Shown here: positions 11,219 to 23,150 of the stretch, one piece after another | How positions within the stretch are numbered: the stretch's first letter is position 1 | Layout: every line of letters begins with the position of its first letter | NCBI GenBank assembly: GCA_019722365.1 | Contig: JADFUC010002231.1 | Location: 124,001 to 188,000 of the forward strand | DNA length: 64,000 bases | Direction of reading: 5' to 3' | Source of the DNA: Lithospermum erythrorhizon | Lineage: Eukaryota; Streptophyta; Magnoliopsida; Boraginales; Boraginaceae | Position numbers and translations under genes: made by a program | Notes under the pieces: generated by a model | The model's database searches: none | Seen by the model: only the letters and a program-made list of their open reading frames with translations | Told to the model about the DNA's origin: nothing

Positions 11219-11486
11219 TATGTTTCCTCCGGTGACATTTACTTATTATTCTATCTTGAAAAAATTGAATATGTTTACTTGTCATTCTAGCATATAAAAT
11301 TAATTATTTACATTTTTAATATTACTTATTTTTGACTACTTTTTGTTATTAAACTATCAACCAATCAATGATATAGTTTTAATTAATTATCATTCTACTT
11401 TTTCAATTTTGATTACTTTTCATTTTTCTTAATTTGTATGTGTTATTTTAAGATGATAAGTAAATATTACCGAAAGGAGTATGTTA
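11219..11486. mobile_element. Stowaway-like MITE
   Basis: The left end tttcctccggtgacatttac (from 11223) is mirrored by the right end, which in reverse complement reads catactcctttcggtaatat and continues ttacttatc. TA borders both ends. It is about 265 bases, AT-rich and non-coding, with the CTCCxTCCGG-like terminus typical of plant Stowaway elements. Confidence 0.65.
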
Positions 11487-12280
11487 AATATAATAACGAA
11501 TATTACAAATATAATAATAAAGATACGTAATAAATTTTTTACATGCCTTATAAATTATTAATCTTTTTAAATAAATATTTTGTAAAATAATTTAGATCCC
11601 CTAGACATATATATCAAGTGCCCTTTTTAGAATGTGGAATCACGGTTACCAGTTATGTACGTGTCATTTTTCGAAATATAGAAACTTCATATTCTTGTAT
11701 TCCAATGACATTTATTTTGAAAGTATTGACATTAAATTATTTGAGTATAAAAAATTGACACATTATTATATAGTCGGTTTGATCTAAAAAAGACCATAGT
11801 TCCATTTAGGATCGGAGCTTACACAATTTAGTAAACATGGTGATTATAAAGGGTATACTTGTACTTTTACCTTTATTCAAATAGAAGGATGTAACACCTA
11901 CAAATATTGCATTTAATGCTGTTAAGCAACGAAAAAGAAACCTAAAATGTCTTAAATGCCCCTATTTTATATGAACCGTACGATAATATATCTTACTTAT
12001 AAATGATCCAAATCCACAGATAATTACGTAAATTTCTTTTGCTTACAATATTACGTATAAGCTCCCAAGATGCTGCCCACTTTTTATATATATAGTACAT
12101 TTCAACCAAGTGACACATACTTATTATTGGGACGCTAGATAACTACTGTTAGCACGCCTGGCCAAAATGACTGCAACATTTAGTTTTTTTTAATTAATCT
12201 AACTTAAATGGGGATGCACTTATAAAGTAATTTCGTAGCATATATCATATATAATAGCTTAAGCTTTAAAACGGTTCAAA
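11487..12280. other. AT-rich spacer
   Basis: No gene or repeat recognised. The 3' end of the Helitron may lie at the right of this interval, but I could not find a clear CTRRT end with its hairpin. Confidence 0.5.
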
Positions 12281-12304
12281 GTTCACAAAAAGATAAGATC
12301 GAAA

Positions 12305-12395
12305 TATCCATCTAATGCAAGTATATAAAGATGGTCTAGGCGATAAAATATAAGATGGAGACATCCATCTAATGCAAGTATATATAATATTACAT
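12305..12395. repeat. two-copy direct repeat, period about 62
   Basis: The tract ccatctaatgcaagtatata occurs twice, near 12309 and 12371, each preceded by a related gataagat/aatataagat tract. It lies in the presumed 3' part of the Helitron. Confidence 0.7.
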
Positions 12396-12643
12396 ATATT
12401 GAGTTCAAAAGGTAATTTGGTAGTTGGCTGGCGAAACAAGCGTCAAGCTGAATCAGTTTCATTTGCATCATCACTTTTCAAATTCACGACGCATTCTTCA
12501 CGCTGACGCGTAGATATTTTATAAAGAGTAATTTCACTCAGTCGGCGCTTCAAAGGAGACAATGGACTATGGGGAATCTCTGCAGCTTTTCCTTTTTCTG
12601 ATGCACTACTTATTTAAGGCGAATGTCTCGAAATACTGAATGG

Positions 12644-12832
12644 CTATTTACTGCAATACTGGGAATTGTCCAAACGATCTAACAACATGAGTTTTCTTTT
12701 TACGCCGCTCACGACTAAGGCGACGTTAATAACATTAGGGAAGGTCTTTCCTTCAAATTCTGAGCTCAAAGTATTAACATCATAAGATTGATCATGTATT
12801 GTAATAGAGTGAATTATTATATTCACATTCAA
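12644..12832 (-). pseudogene. possible C-terminal exon of the Helitron RPA-like gene
   Basis: The 62-residue minus-strand frame has OB-fold-like composition (QSYDVNTLSSEFEGKTFPNV, then VINVALVVSGVKRK) and lies downstream of the zinc-ribbon exon at 13084-13245. Assignment rests mainly on position. I do not recognise it by motif. Confidence 0.35.
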
Positions 12833-13083
12833 TACTTAAAATATCAGAATCATGCTTTGAAGCTGAGAAATACCAATCAAGTAGAGCCTAAATAGTTTCA
12901 CACAGAGTTTGTAATATATTCGCTCAAGAATTTTGTCAATCTCACGACTTTGACCATCATGCTTCATTAGCTAAAGATCATTAGTACTATAGGCCCCAGA
13001 AGGTAAAAGTTTACGAAGCAATTCTCTCTCTTATTACGATGATTAAGCATATATAATTTGATTAATACGTAAAGCATTTATAC

Positions 13084-13245
13084 CTTTGGGTTAAGCGTGA
13101 GAGTTTCCTTTTGACAATCGTAACAAAGATATTCGACACCTCTGACCGCGCTTATTTTGGCGGAACAGTTGTTACAACCAAGATAGAAAAATTTTTGTTC
13201 CTCTGTTGCTATTTGGAGGAGGCCTTTGACCCAATAATCACCATT
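13084..13245 (-). CDS. RPA-like zinc-ribbon exon of the Helitron
   Basis: This open 54-codon minus-strand exon runs from an AG acceptor (TATAG before 13245) to a GT donor (AAAG then GTATAA after 13084). It encodes WVKGLLQI, FFYLGCNNCSAKI and GVEYLCYDCQKE, a C-x2-C ... C-x2-C zinc ribbon like the C-terminal DNA-binding domain of replication protein A large subunit (Rep_fac-A_C). Plant Helitrons commonly carry RPA-like genes, thought to bind single-stranded DNA during rolling-circle transposition. It is among the few Helitron parts without a frameshift. Phase matches the exon at 13326-13446. Confidence 0.7.
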
Positions 13246-13325
13246 CTATAATTTAATAAAAAGAGTTATTATTATTATTTCTTATACTTTTTCTTATAAT
13301 TATAGATTTGTAATTTAAGTTGTAC

Positions 13326-13446
13326 CTTCTCTGCAGTTTTAATTTCGGCAAGTGTAAGTATTTTTTTAGATCCTTGGGTGAGTTGATTTCTCAATAAAGT
13401 GATGGTCTGATCAACAAGAAATTCCTCCAGTTCTTGACGAGTCTTG
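13326..13446 (-). CDS. upstream exon of the Helitron RPA-like gene
   Basis: The minus-strand frame reads RQELEEFLVDQTITLL and ILTLAEIKTAEK and ends exactly at a GT donor (GAGAAG then GTACAA). The next exon begins in phase zero with NGDYWVKG. LTLAEIK resembles the linker just before the RPA zinc ribbon. The acceptor used here (GACAG before 13446) is inferred. The tract ttgaaatcatgg is present both here and near 13555, so the true exon boundary could differ. Confidence 0.55.
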
Positions 13447-14921
13447 CTGTCAATCCATGATTTCAAGTTATTAAAAGATAATTATATCCAATGCATGAAT
13501 GATCTTATGATGATCGGACAATTTAATGATTATCATAGAAGAATAATCCTTACCATGATTTCAAGTTGAAAACAGTCTGTGCGGATCGATTGTAAAGATG
13601 AGCTATTTTTAAGTGCAGAGTTTAATGGACTGTGATGATGGAAAATGTATTTTCAGAATTATATGATTAGTAAAACAACTGAGTATTTAGTGTTGTTTTG
13701 TATGTACCTAGCGACTACAACAGTAGATGTTGTTAAAGAATCCTTCCAATATCGACTCATAATTTCTTTCATTTCTCCCCAAAGCGTGACAGAGATGGGT
13801 GAATTCTATAGGTAATAAATATCAGAAGGCTCAATAAAATATGTAAATTATCAGAGGGCAAAATGAATTTACTCCATATCAACAAAGGTGAATCGTTGAA
13901 TGTTCTTTAGTCCGTGATCTGGGTGGATTTACAAATAGTTGATCGGGCATAAGCTAGAATAACTCCATAATGTCTGGCCAATAGGAAATTTATTACTTAT
14001 GAAATACCAAGAGCTAAATTCAACTGCATATCTATAATAAATTGAAAAGTATGATACCCATGTTGTTAAGATTGCCAGCTATTGCCGTAATTTCTCTTAA
14101 TGAAGTCGTTATCTCAAATAAGCAACCCGCATTTGGTTCGACTTACTTTTTGATTCGATTAACGTGTCTCGCCAGAGGGACCCATTGATAAGGATTTCGC
14201 AAGATTCTATATTGTGCTTCAACTGACTTTACGTGAGCATATGTAATATCATATACTTTAAATAAATATAGTTTTTGAACTGTGCATGCATGTGGAAATT
14301 CCAAGTTGTAAAGAACTAATTGACGCTGCAGTGTATTAATATGTATTATTATTTTAATTAGTCACAGGATAATGCAAATTTACATAAATAAGTTATCATA
14401 CCTCTTCGCTGTTGAAAATATATTTCATCTTCTATTTTTTTCCATGATAGCCGAGTATAAATTCTCAAAGGACAGAATCTTGCCGCCCATCTGCTTCAAG
14501 AGTGATCTCGTGTATAAGCAAATTTCTCCTGCCATCCGAATGGAGACATTTAAATAATTAAGATAATACACATCAAATGTCGTTGGTCTGGGGCTATTTT
14601 ATTATCAACATGTGTAAGTTTAATTGATGACTGTTAGATTTAAGTCGTCACGTAGTTTTACATTCAAAAGTTTCACTCATTTGTACAAAAGAACAATCAA
14701 AGACACATATCATCAAAAGAACGAAATGGCCATTATATAAAGCAGAGTAAGCTTAATGTTAGATCCTACAAAGAAAAGGAGAGTATGCAAAATATCAAAA
14801 TATAATAAAAATATAATGCTAGTTGAAAAGAGCATCAGACAGCCGAGCTATCTCTGCTATATAATGCCATTTTTATTGTATAACCTATATAGTAAAAAAA
14901 TCCTACTCAAAAGGAATCATG

Positions 14922-15430
14922 TCAAAATGTTAGTTCGCACTGCTTTGGACGAACTTCATTATACACCATTCGCCATGTACTTAGTTCCCCGGTCGGCCGA
15001 GATAAAAGCTGGACGATCAAAACTTTTGACATTTTCTCCCTGCTTTTGCTCTCGGTGTCGTTAACATATAGTTGGCCATGAGAAAAAACAGGATATCTTA
15101 AATACAGGCCAACACAATCAAGTGTTTGACCTTGTTCTTTGTTAATAGTCATAGCAAAGCACAAACGCAATGGAAATCAAGGCCTTTCACAAAGAAATAA
15201 ATATTTGTTATCCATTGACTTGCCCCAGCGAACTGCATTCAAACAAACATGATTTTCTTTTAAACTAGCTCAGAAGAATGAGTAGCACCAACTAAACATA
15301 TTTACATATTAGTCTCGTGGCATTACATAAACCTTCAACAGGGTTTATGTTCCTCAAAAAGAACGACTGACAATTTTTCCGCATCGACCGGTCGTAACTT
15401 TGGTTCGAGGCCGCCAGTAGTCCACATAAT
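14922..15430 (-). pseudogene. Helitron helicase, C-terminal motifs
   Basis: The minus-strand frame 14922-15170 carries [20 protein letters not shown] and [10 protein letters not shown], the conserved PIF1-like helicase motifs V/VI of Helitrons. It then slips by one base, so the expected ALSRAKS block reads NDTESKS. Upstream (15300-15360) another frame gives LRNINPVEGLCNATRLICK-type sequence, the preceding conserved block. At least three frameshifts are present. The copy is non-functional. Confidence 0.88.
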
Positions 15431-15650
15431 CCCCTGATCGATAGCGTGCTTAAATGATCGTCACTAATGCATACCTTACTTCTTGTCCCGGAATTTATCG
15501 ACGCCTTATTATTTACATCATCGATTTAATTTATTTTCGGACACAAGATTATCCTCTCGCATCATTTCAAAAGGAGAATTCTCGAAAAGATTCAAATTTG
15601 GATAATATATATGTAATTAAGTTCCCAATCATTGTCAGAAATATACAGGT

Positions 15651-16636
15651 TGCTTAAATCACTGAAAGTTGATTCCTTTATTATGTCCGCCGCGACAATC
15701 AGGTATCAATTCATTTACCGTGACCGTTAAATGCGACATCGAAACTTCAGTTGCTCACCTTTTAATCAGATATTACTAAAGGGTTCTCATGATAATTTAA
15801 GGGGTTATGAACGACAAGCTAGATCTTAACTATAAATCGTTATAATAATAGTAATTGGTCAATTATTATTATTATACAACTTACTATTATCTCGAACTCT
15901 TCCTGCTCACACACACAAATGATATTCGAATTATATTTCATGTACGAAATTAAACGAGACTTGTAATGTATTCCTCTCAATATTTATATATTTGATGAAT
16001 ATATATATCGATGAACATCAATTGGTTAAACTTGCAGTTTAATCAATTAAGTTAATTGAAATCGGTTTAATCGGCGTTATTCGATAGCCGACTCGTTAGT
16101 ATTTTAATTGACTTCGTCAAGTTAATTAAAACGGAACAACTCACTGCTGACTCATTATTTGGATTAGAGCCATAACGGTCTAATTAAGCTTAACGGAAGC
16201 TAAACTCCATTTAATGAAGCTGCTTGGCATGAATTAGGCATTTTGTATTTAAGGAAACAGACAAGGGTTTTTTCTATTTCATGAAAATCAAACCCGCTTC
16301 CCTTCGGGAAAGTTCTCTTTCCTAGCTGCATGGAAGAGAATTTCTCTCCATTTTGCTCTCACAACTCTAAAGAAGCTCGTTTCTGATTCGATTCCCCCTC
16401 CCAGCGCCAGACAATCTGTAGTGACATCATTTTATCGAACAAGAATCGAGAGTTTTCAAGGCATCTACGCTCTTGTCAGTTTCAGGAGTCGTTTCATTTC
16501 GCCTTCCGCCGTGAATGTAATAACTTTATTCATATTGCAATTCTATGTGTTTTAGATTAATATACATTATTTGAGGATCCGGGATGAGTGAATTTGGTGT
16601 TTTATCACGAGTAAAATTCATACGTAGATTTTAACA
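15651..16636 (+). mobile_element. Copia LTR, family C, copy 1
   Basis: The 986-bp segment begins TGCTTAAATC and ends TTTTAACA. In reverse complement it aligns along its length with the LTRs at 34210-35214 and 42043-43054, for example the microsatellite-like attattattattatacaac tract and the tatatttcatgtacgaaatt tract. It is followed by a damaged PBS (TATGGTATTAACAT, near 16640). It lies between the ATPase and C-terminal parts of the Helitron helicase, so it inserted after the Helitron. No pol follows in the plus direction, which suggests a truncated element. Confidence 0.75.
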
Positions 16637-16839
16637 TGCGTATGGTATTAACATAGGATTCGGGGATGTCAATCTCATCTTTCTCATTTGCAAAGCGCAA
16701 ATCTCATTGCCTATTCTCATCGAAAAATCAAAATTTGGTCAAGCTGGCTTTTCCTCATTTTGTCAGCTTAACTTACAACTTAATAGCATTTCCATAACCT
16801 GAATCACAAATACTTGCTTCCACCCTGCTCGCTCTACCT

Positions 16840-17260
16840 CCTCCCTCAACCGGAAGTACTAAACGCCACCGCCAAATACTATTAACTTTCCACCAAAAGG
16901 TTCCCTATTTTCAGATCCTGTTTTAGAGTACGTATCACGCATTTGTTCGCTTGTCATGCCCATCCCAAATAATGATCCTCGATGTTCTTATAAGTTCTCC
17001 CTCAACGCTTTCTGGGCATTTAGATTTGACATTTTACCCTAGACCTCCACATGGGAATCCTAAATCAATTATGTGCAGACCGACCTCCTAAAAAACCTGA
17101 AGATGCTATGTTTGGATGACGCAACTATGTTGTTGGTGAACCCTTGACCGAATACGCGCTAATAACACTTTGTATGTTAGCTACTGGCCCCGCGATCCAT
17201 CAACGAAAAACTCACCGTATTTGTCATTCCGCACTGAATATGATATCAAAGGCCTTTTTT
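16840..17260 (-). pseudogene. Helitron helicase, Walker A/B region
   Basis: Minus-strand frames give FFVDGSRG followed by TYKVLLARIRSR (17140-17235), the Walker A neighbourhood. The expected GGTGKT is replaced by a stop-containing GQ*L, so the ATP-binding loop is destroyed. Downstream lie GGRSAHN (near 17070-17090), IIIWDG (near 16970, Walker B with the Glu lost) and EPFGGKLIVFGG (near 16880-16910). Order and spacing match Helitron helicases. Confidence 0.8.
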
Positions 17261-17689
17261 TTTGCTCTCGCATTCGCCGAATACGACGTAAGTCTTCCTC
17301 CGTATTGAATGTTCTTTTCAAATGCTTATTTTCCTTGTGTATCGCTCAATATCTATAGTAACGAGTTGAGCACACCCATGTACTATCATTGCCTTCTCCC
17401 CAAGGTTTCCAACGTGTCATTCGCTCCTTTGTAAACTTTACGATTCAGATAGTTTAGTCAGTTTGCACTCTCTTGAAATCTTCTCGCGCGATCATAAAAA
17501 TGATTAAATAAATTTTTGGGTCCGAGGGTCAGCAGCGAATGCAGCTAGCCAGGCAAATAACCGATAAATTCAACAGTATTCGATATATCGACGCTTCTCT
17601 TCCATAGTTTTGTCGATGTTTACCAACACAAGGGAGAGTCCTCATGAAAGCGTTTCGAATGATTCACACAATTTTCCACCAACCACGTT

Positions 17690-17930
17690 AGTTCTCAAAC
17701 GATGCTGGGTATCAGACATTTTTAGAAGTACCGTAGTAATATCTCTCATTTTCAACTGGATTGACAACACACAATCTGCCGATCACAACTCCTTTTTTCC
17801 TTGTTGTCCATGCTCTCCATTGTGTGTTCCACACATAATATTTGGGGAAGTCTTTATAAAGTAAGTTACGTTTCTTTGCATTAGGATTTGTGCGATTAGT
17901 TTCAAAAATTCAGTTAACATAGTCCGTTTC
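17690..17930 (-). pseudogene. Helitron helicase, N-terminal region
   Basis: Alternating minus-strand frames read RTMLTEF (about 17920), LLYKDFPKYYVW (about 17835-17870) and VIGRLCVVNPVENERYY (about 17735-17785). This is the conserved segment before the ATPase domain in plant Helitron proteins. Indels of one base separate the pieces. Confidence 0.8.
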
Positions 17931-18439
17931 AATCTTCTATCTTGTATGATATCTTCCAAATCTACATCATCTTCAAACTCAGATTGCTTGGAAATCGTGG
18001 ACATGAACTTCAGAAAGGTATCAAACTGACCTGAACATTCCGCTCAAAGAAGAAATCAGATATCCTCCAAGTCAGCTCTAACCGGTGACACCTACCTTGC
18101 ATTTTAAAGTCCGATATTTCATCAATATTAGGAACTAAGACCTGCTCGAGCTATGAAACAAGACTTTATCATGTCTTTCAGGAATATATTTGCAGATACT
18201 TCACAACTCGATATCACAATAGATTTCAACATTTACGTGGCAATCAAATTCACCAACAACTTCGCATTGTATCAGATGCATCTATTTTGTTGTCGGTGAT
18301 ATGCCCCCGATTTTAGCCATCCTTCCAATAATACTTTGATACCCATTCTATCGGCCATCTATCATGCAAACATTTTCAGAGTTCATTTCACCACACCGAA
18401 CCATGCATCATATGTTTGACTACAAGACTGTATAGATAG

Positions 18440-18960
18440 GGATCTTCTTTCTTGTCTGGTAGTTCAGCAGACACAATCCTATCATATGCCCGCATCAACA
18501 ATCAGGGCTTCGTAATAACGAAAACGAGCATGGTAGGCCTCGCTTTTGGAATTCAACAACATGTACCGAAACCACCCACCAAATATATCTCCTTCATGAT
18601 CCTATCATCGAGAATACTCCGCTTTTGCCTCGAACACTCTCAGCTACTAAATCAGTTTATTTTGGAGATTCTTCACCACGCCCCAAGAGTTCCTTTTTGA
18701 TTTCTCGCCAATTTGGATTGCATATTATTATGAAGATGTCCTGCCCAAATTTTGTACAAGTGCCATTGAGTCTAAATAACGGTGTCCATATCCTCCTGAC
18801 CACCTATAAAGGACATACACCTATTTGCCAACCTTTCCTCCAACAAGAACTCCTGAAATTACACTATCCAACACCCCTCGTAATGCTCATCTGCTTTTTT
18901 TTTTTTGTTTCCTCAAAATTCAAGTCTCATTGATTCAATTTTGATATACATGTCCACTAT
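18440..18960 (-). pseudogene. Helitron Rep, catalytic region
   Basis: Minus-strand frames recover IICNPNWREIKKELLGRGEE (18670-18735), VVEFQKRGLPC (18530-18565) and, further upstream, a degraded FIGGP...RRYLDAMALVQ block (18760-18830). In active Helitrons the GLP is followed by the HAH part of the HUH metal-binding motif. Here that is replaced by CSF, so nicking and joining activity must be lost. Confidence 0.83.
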
Positions 18961-19385
18961 ATATCGGATGGAATAATCTCCTCAACCGAACAACGTAGCA
19001 TTCCGTCATTCTCGCTGCATTGAATTCCTTTGTACACATAATACTCTATACAACTGACCGTTTTTTGCTTCTCATGCTTTCATTTTGGCTTGATGGCATG
19101 ACCATCACCACTACAACCATAGAAAGTGTCAATATCTGGTCCTGTGAACCGAATATGTAATAATAATAGTTATAATTGCACTGTGAACTTCAAATAAAAT
19201 CAATTACATATAGTATACTAAGCACATAGAATATGCATCACATGCCTCTTTGCTCATTCGCTAATATATTCTATCATGAAGTCATCCGTATTGCTGATAT
19301 CCAGCTCTTTTTTTCTTTTATTTACTGAACATCCAACTCTCGGTATGTCAGTAAATTTTCACCTTGGGTTCACCATTTGAAAAGA

Positions 19386-19589
19386 TTAATACCGCATCGC
19401 ACGATCATAGCACCCGTAGTAGTATTGCACTCTGTGAATCCTTCTTGATTTAGTATATACTCTGATGTCCCACAGCTCAGAGTTAGCTTCATTGTGATCT
19501 TTCTGCCCCTCTATCCTATATTCCGTTAAAACTTCAAGTATGTGTTTATTTGCATCTTTCATCAATCCTGTGATTCGATCTAAGCACAA
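19386..19589 (-). pseudogene. Helitron Rep, N-terminal region
   Basis: The minus-strand frame reads DIRVYTKSRRIHRVQYYYGC and then YDRAMRY, matching the Helitron-like N domain (normally ending CYDPLQYPLLFP). The frame opens with DRITGLMKDANKHILEVLTE. The PLLFP end is lost just after 19386. Confidence 0.75.
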
Positions 19590-19956
19590 CGCGGTATCGA
19601 TCTACGCTGTCTGTGCTCGACGCATGCTATGAATTCTCGAATATGGATTGACTAAGTAATTTCAACTAGTTTCTACACAGATGGATCTACCTGTGAAGGG
19701 CTAATTTGTTTTACACTGGCGATCTGGATCATGGCAGAATCAATGCCCCTGCCATTTTTTATCGGGCATCTTCGAGGTATTAGATCATTCAAATAGTAGC
19801 ATCTTCGGTGAAACCGTTTTTCCGTTATCTCGAATCCGAGAAGAATTCAAGTCAATGTAGATTTGTTAGAAAAATGACTTGAATTTAAGCATGAAGTCCT
19901 ACATCTAAACTTTGCAGCTTTAGTTTCAATACTGGGTCCTACAAAAGTGGCTTTAG

Positions 19957-19974
19957 ATTTTTTTTTTTTTTTTT
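19957..19974. repeat. poly(T) tract
   Basis: About 18 T in a row. It could be the poly(A) tail of a minus-strand retroposed transcript, but no matching insertion was recognised. Confidence 0.7.
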
Positions 19975-20199
19975 AGTTTTTCTTTGCACCAAATAGTTTG
20001 TGGCTTTGTAAGACTCTTAGTAGCATTACCTCAACTTATTTTAAAGAAAATCTTGTATCCGTTTCCTTCCTCTATTATATGAAATTTCGTGATCTCGGCA
20101 GTCGGGATTACCTAAACAAACGTTTAATTGGGATACCACGTGAAAAACTCGTGTATTTTCTTCAAGTCTTTACTTAATTCCTAGTCTCAGATCAAGACT

Positions 20200-20247
20200 G
20201 TTATAATAAACACGTGTTCGTTATTCGTTATAATAAACACGTGTTCG
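20200..20247. repeat. 21-bp direct repeat with ACGTG core
   Basis: The 21 bases starting gttataataaacacgtgttc occur at 20200-20220 and again at 20227-20247 (period 27). Each contains CACGTG, a palindromic G-box. No adjacent gene explains it. Confidence 0.85.
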
Positions 20248-20249
20248 CA

Positions 20250-20870
20250 GGCAAGAGTAGAAAATACCAATAACGCGAATAATAACTTAAATGTGCAGCC
20301 GACAAATATCAGTAAGTAATTGGTTGCTGAAGCCATGTTTAACATGCATATATTTAGGACCGATGCTTTATCAAGTGTCGATGATGGAAGAAGATGTTAT
20401 AACCAAGGCTCCGAAACAAACTGCCTAAGGCACTACATGTATAATGAATATAGAAATATTTTCTATTCTATCAAAAGAAAGCGCTTTCAATAATGGTAAA
20501 GCCCAAGAAGTGCACTCTCGTTGTTTCTTAGTTAGCTAAAGGATATAAGATGAGGATCCAAATCAAACTTCCCTTAAACTTGAATCTTTGCCAAAAGGAA
20601 AGCTCAACTTACGCAAAACCCTCGAACTAACATATGTATAAAACTGGGACGCTACGCAAACAAAAGACAATTAGAATACATGAAGCGCTGACGTGTGTTT
20701 CGGCAGTGAAAAGACAAATTTATGGCTTCATAATTGTACGTCTATGCCGGTCAATCAACCGATATAATGAACTTCCTAATTACATAAAGTAATATCTAAC
20801 ACCATCGACTCTCGTACCAAAAACAAGAGATTCATGACAGTTGATCCCAAAAGTGTTTAGTCATTATTAA
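20250..20870. other. unassigned segment
   Basis: No gene, LTR end or repeat partner recognised between the Helitron and repeat A copy 2. Confidence 0.4.
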
Positions 20871-20875
20871 TTTTT

Positions 20876-22535
20876 ATCAGGAAAAAATTAAGTCGGAAAG
20901 GTACACTACAATAAACTCAATTATCAACGAAGCATATTTAGTACTATCTGTAAAATTTTCATTCATCAACTAAGTGGTAAATATGTCCCCGGGAGCATAC
21001 GACGTGATCTCGCGTTTCTTTAATTCGTGCATAAAGTGTCTCTCAAACATATCTAAAATATTACAAGGCAAGTTTCATTCAAATCAATAAAGCCTGGTTT
21101 TAAGATAATCAAGACAATGTAATCTCCAATTACAAATGACAAAAGAAAAAAGTTATGCAAATCATCTAAATAAAAGCTTAAAAAAGACATAGTTTCGAAC
21201 GCAAAAAAGTAATCAAATCTCCTAATTAAAATGAGATATAGGTAGAGCTAAGCGTCAAACAACATAAAAAACTAAACTTCCTTTAATTGATATAATTAAA
21301 ATCAACAAACAGAAGCTAAAACATCAATAAGGTATGCAAATCATCTACAAAAAGTGAAGTGTATTTAATTGGTATAATTAAAATCAACAAAGACAAAAAA
21401 AAGGGTTTACCTAGAATTAGAATCGTTGTAACATCCGCAACTCTGAAAAGAAAGAAGCTAGTTGAAGTATAACAGAGCGTAAGAGGCGATGATTTATTTG
21501 TGAAAGATGAACAATATATCATTCACCCAATTAGAATATTTAATTACAAATGTTTTACCAACAGAAGAAAAGCAAACCTATATGTTATATATCCCGTAAA
21601 TTCAAATTTCAACACACACTATTTTATAGCTCAATTGAACTTATGTAAGTTAGATATTGAACACCATGGACTATGCAAGAACATTATACCAATTATAAAA
21701 TGAACACTGTTATTTTTAAAGATATACATTGCAAATGAGAATCTGCTTCTATTAAACATCAAAGATCCTATAATACTCAAACTCAACCACAAGAATATTA
21801 AAATTGAAATTAAATTCAACCTAAAATAAGAAGATAATCAAGCCAGATTCCGAATTGATTTTTGCCGATGGAAGGATTTGACTTGCATCGAGACCCAACT
21901 ATGAACGGGTCGCCTTCCCATTCCGTGAAAGCAAACAACCCAGCTTCTATTCTACCATCAAATTTTACTTTTCAAGGTCGACAAAAGAATCTACCTAATC
22001 AAATTCAACCGAAAACATTCCAAATTTGATGAATAATCCCAATTACAGCAAGAAAATAAAACTTAAATAAAAACATGATTATTACCTTTTTTAAGAATTA
22101 TTAAATCGAAAATCAAAAGTCGATAATAAAGAATGGCATGTTCATCTAATTCTGAGCACGAGTCCCATTTTCTCCCCCAAGCAGTTAAGTGGTTCTGGCG
22201 TCCTTTAAGCCTGTTCTAATAATCAACTTAAAAGTGAAAGATAACCAGCCAGGAAGCAAGACTGAGGCCGGGTCGCTTTTACCACCACAGGCGAAAGCTT
22301 ACCTATAGCGTCTCCTTCTATATATTAAATATGCCTAGTACCATTTATGAGAAGCTGGATACAAGATGTAAGCTTCAAGTGTAAAGTAAATAACTAAATC
22401 GGTTTTATTCCCTAAACCAATTTAGTTAATACCAAGCCTCCATGTGTACAACGATTTAATCTACTAGTCCTCGAGCCTCTTTCAACCTCCTCCATTCTCC
22501 GAAGCTCGTTGTAATATCTACAAGCGATAAAGTGC
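20876..22535. repeat. dispersed repeat A, copy 2
   Basis: Same family and orientation as 4736-6675, about 1.66 kb, lacking the roughly 290-base segment found at 5665-5965 of copy 1. The join lies near 21815-21860. Differences between the copies are mostly one- to three-base indels and short replaced strings rather than scattered transitions. Confidence 0.75.
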
Positions 22536-23150
22536 ACAGTTAACATAAGTGGAGTACATCATGGAGATGTTCATCTTGCTTCAAACCAAAGGCACTTGCT
22601 GAGTCGCCCCTCACGACTCACGTGCATTTAGCTTTGATCTCTTCCGCACAATTTACCAATTTAAGGTTACTACAATCGCCAAAAGGGAGAAATGGTCTCT
22701 TAACGGTACCATATCTCATCAAGGCAAGCAAGAGGGAGCACTTTGGGCAAAGAGAAGAATGAAAGTGCTCATTTGATATGCATTTAAAGGCAAAGAAAAC
22801 AAAAGAAAAATTGATATGAAGCAGCAGCCCAAGATAAAAGAAACAAATAACACAATAAGCCTGGCGCGTTATTGTTATTTTTCTAAGGCTGACACGAAAG
22901 TAAGGATTGTATTCAAATATTTCACGCCAAGGCCGCAGCAGCGTGTACTCAGCGCGGCTTTAGTTTGCTCGAGGTTAATTGGCCTTTCAAGTACTAGCCA
23001 TACTTTGTGGGTGTATTCTCGGTGCTACTACTCATATAAGCGCCAGTTTACGCAGGTCGTACGACCGTCGATATCCAAGCCGATGTTAAAGATTCATTTA
23101 CGGGGCGACGGCAAATCGCTATGTCAAAGAATAGAACATTTAGATTGCTA
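22536..23150. other. unassigned, purine-rich segment upstream of Copia pol
   Basis: No gene recognised. By position it could be the end of gag or a leader of the Copia copy that follows, but no motif supports this. Confidence 0.4.

Larger units (their letters stand above)
12283..19600 (-). mobile_element. decayed autonomous Helitron (Rep/helicase plus RPA-like gene)
   Basis: Minus-strand remnants occur in Helitron order from high to low coordinate: Rep N-terminal region (19386-19589), Rep catalytic region (18440-18960), helicase N-terminal region (17690-17930), Walker A/B region (16840-17260), helicase C-terminal motifs (14922-15430), then RPA-type exons (12644-13446). A 1-kb Copia LTR (15651-16636) splits the helicase. 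Frameshifts are dense in the Rep/helicase part. Neither terminus (5' TC, 3' hairpin plus CTRR) was located, so outer limits are approximate. Confidence 0.85.

Noticed and set aside
15454..15657. 67-residue plus-strand ORF before the LTR
   Set aside because: It lies in the degraded Helitron/LTR border and shows no motif.
20090..20160. Possible 5' end of the Helitron
   Set aside because: No convincing TC start next to an A/T insertion site, so the terminus was left undefined.
21316..21522. Minus-strand ORF with VADVTTILILG in repeat A
   Set aside because: It could be an exon of a captured gene, but copy 1 does not keep the frame and I do not recognise the sequence, so it is not called as a gene.
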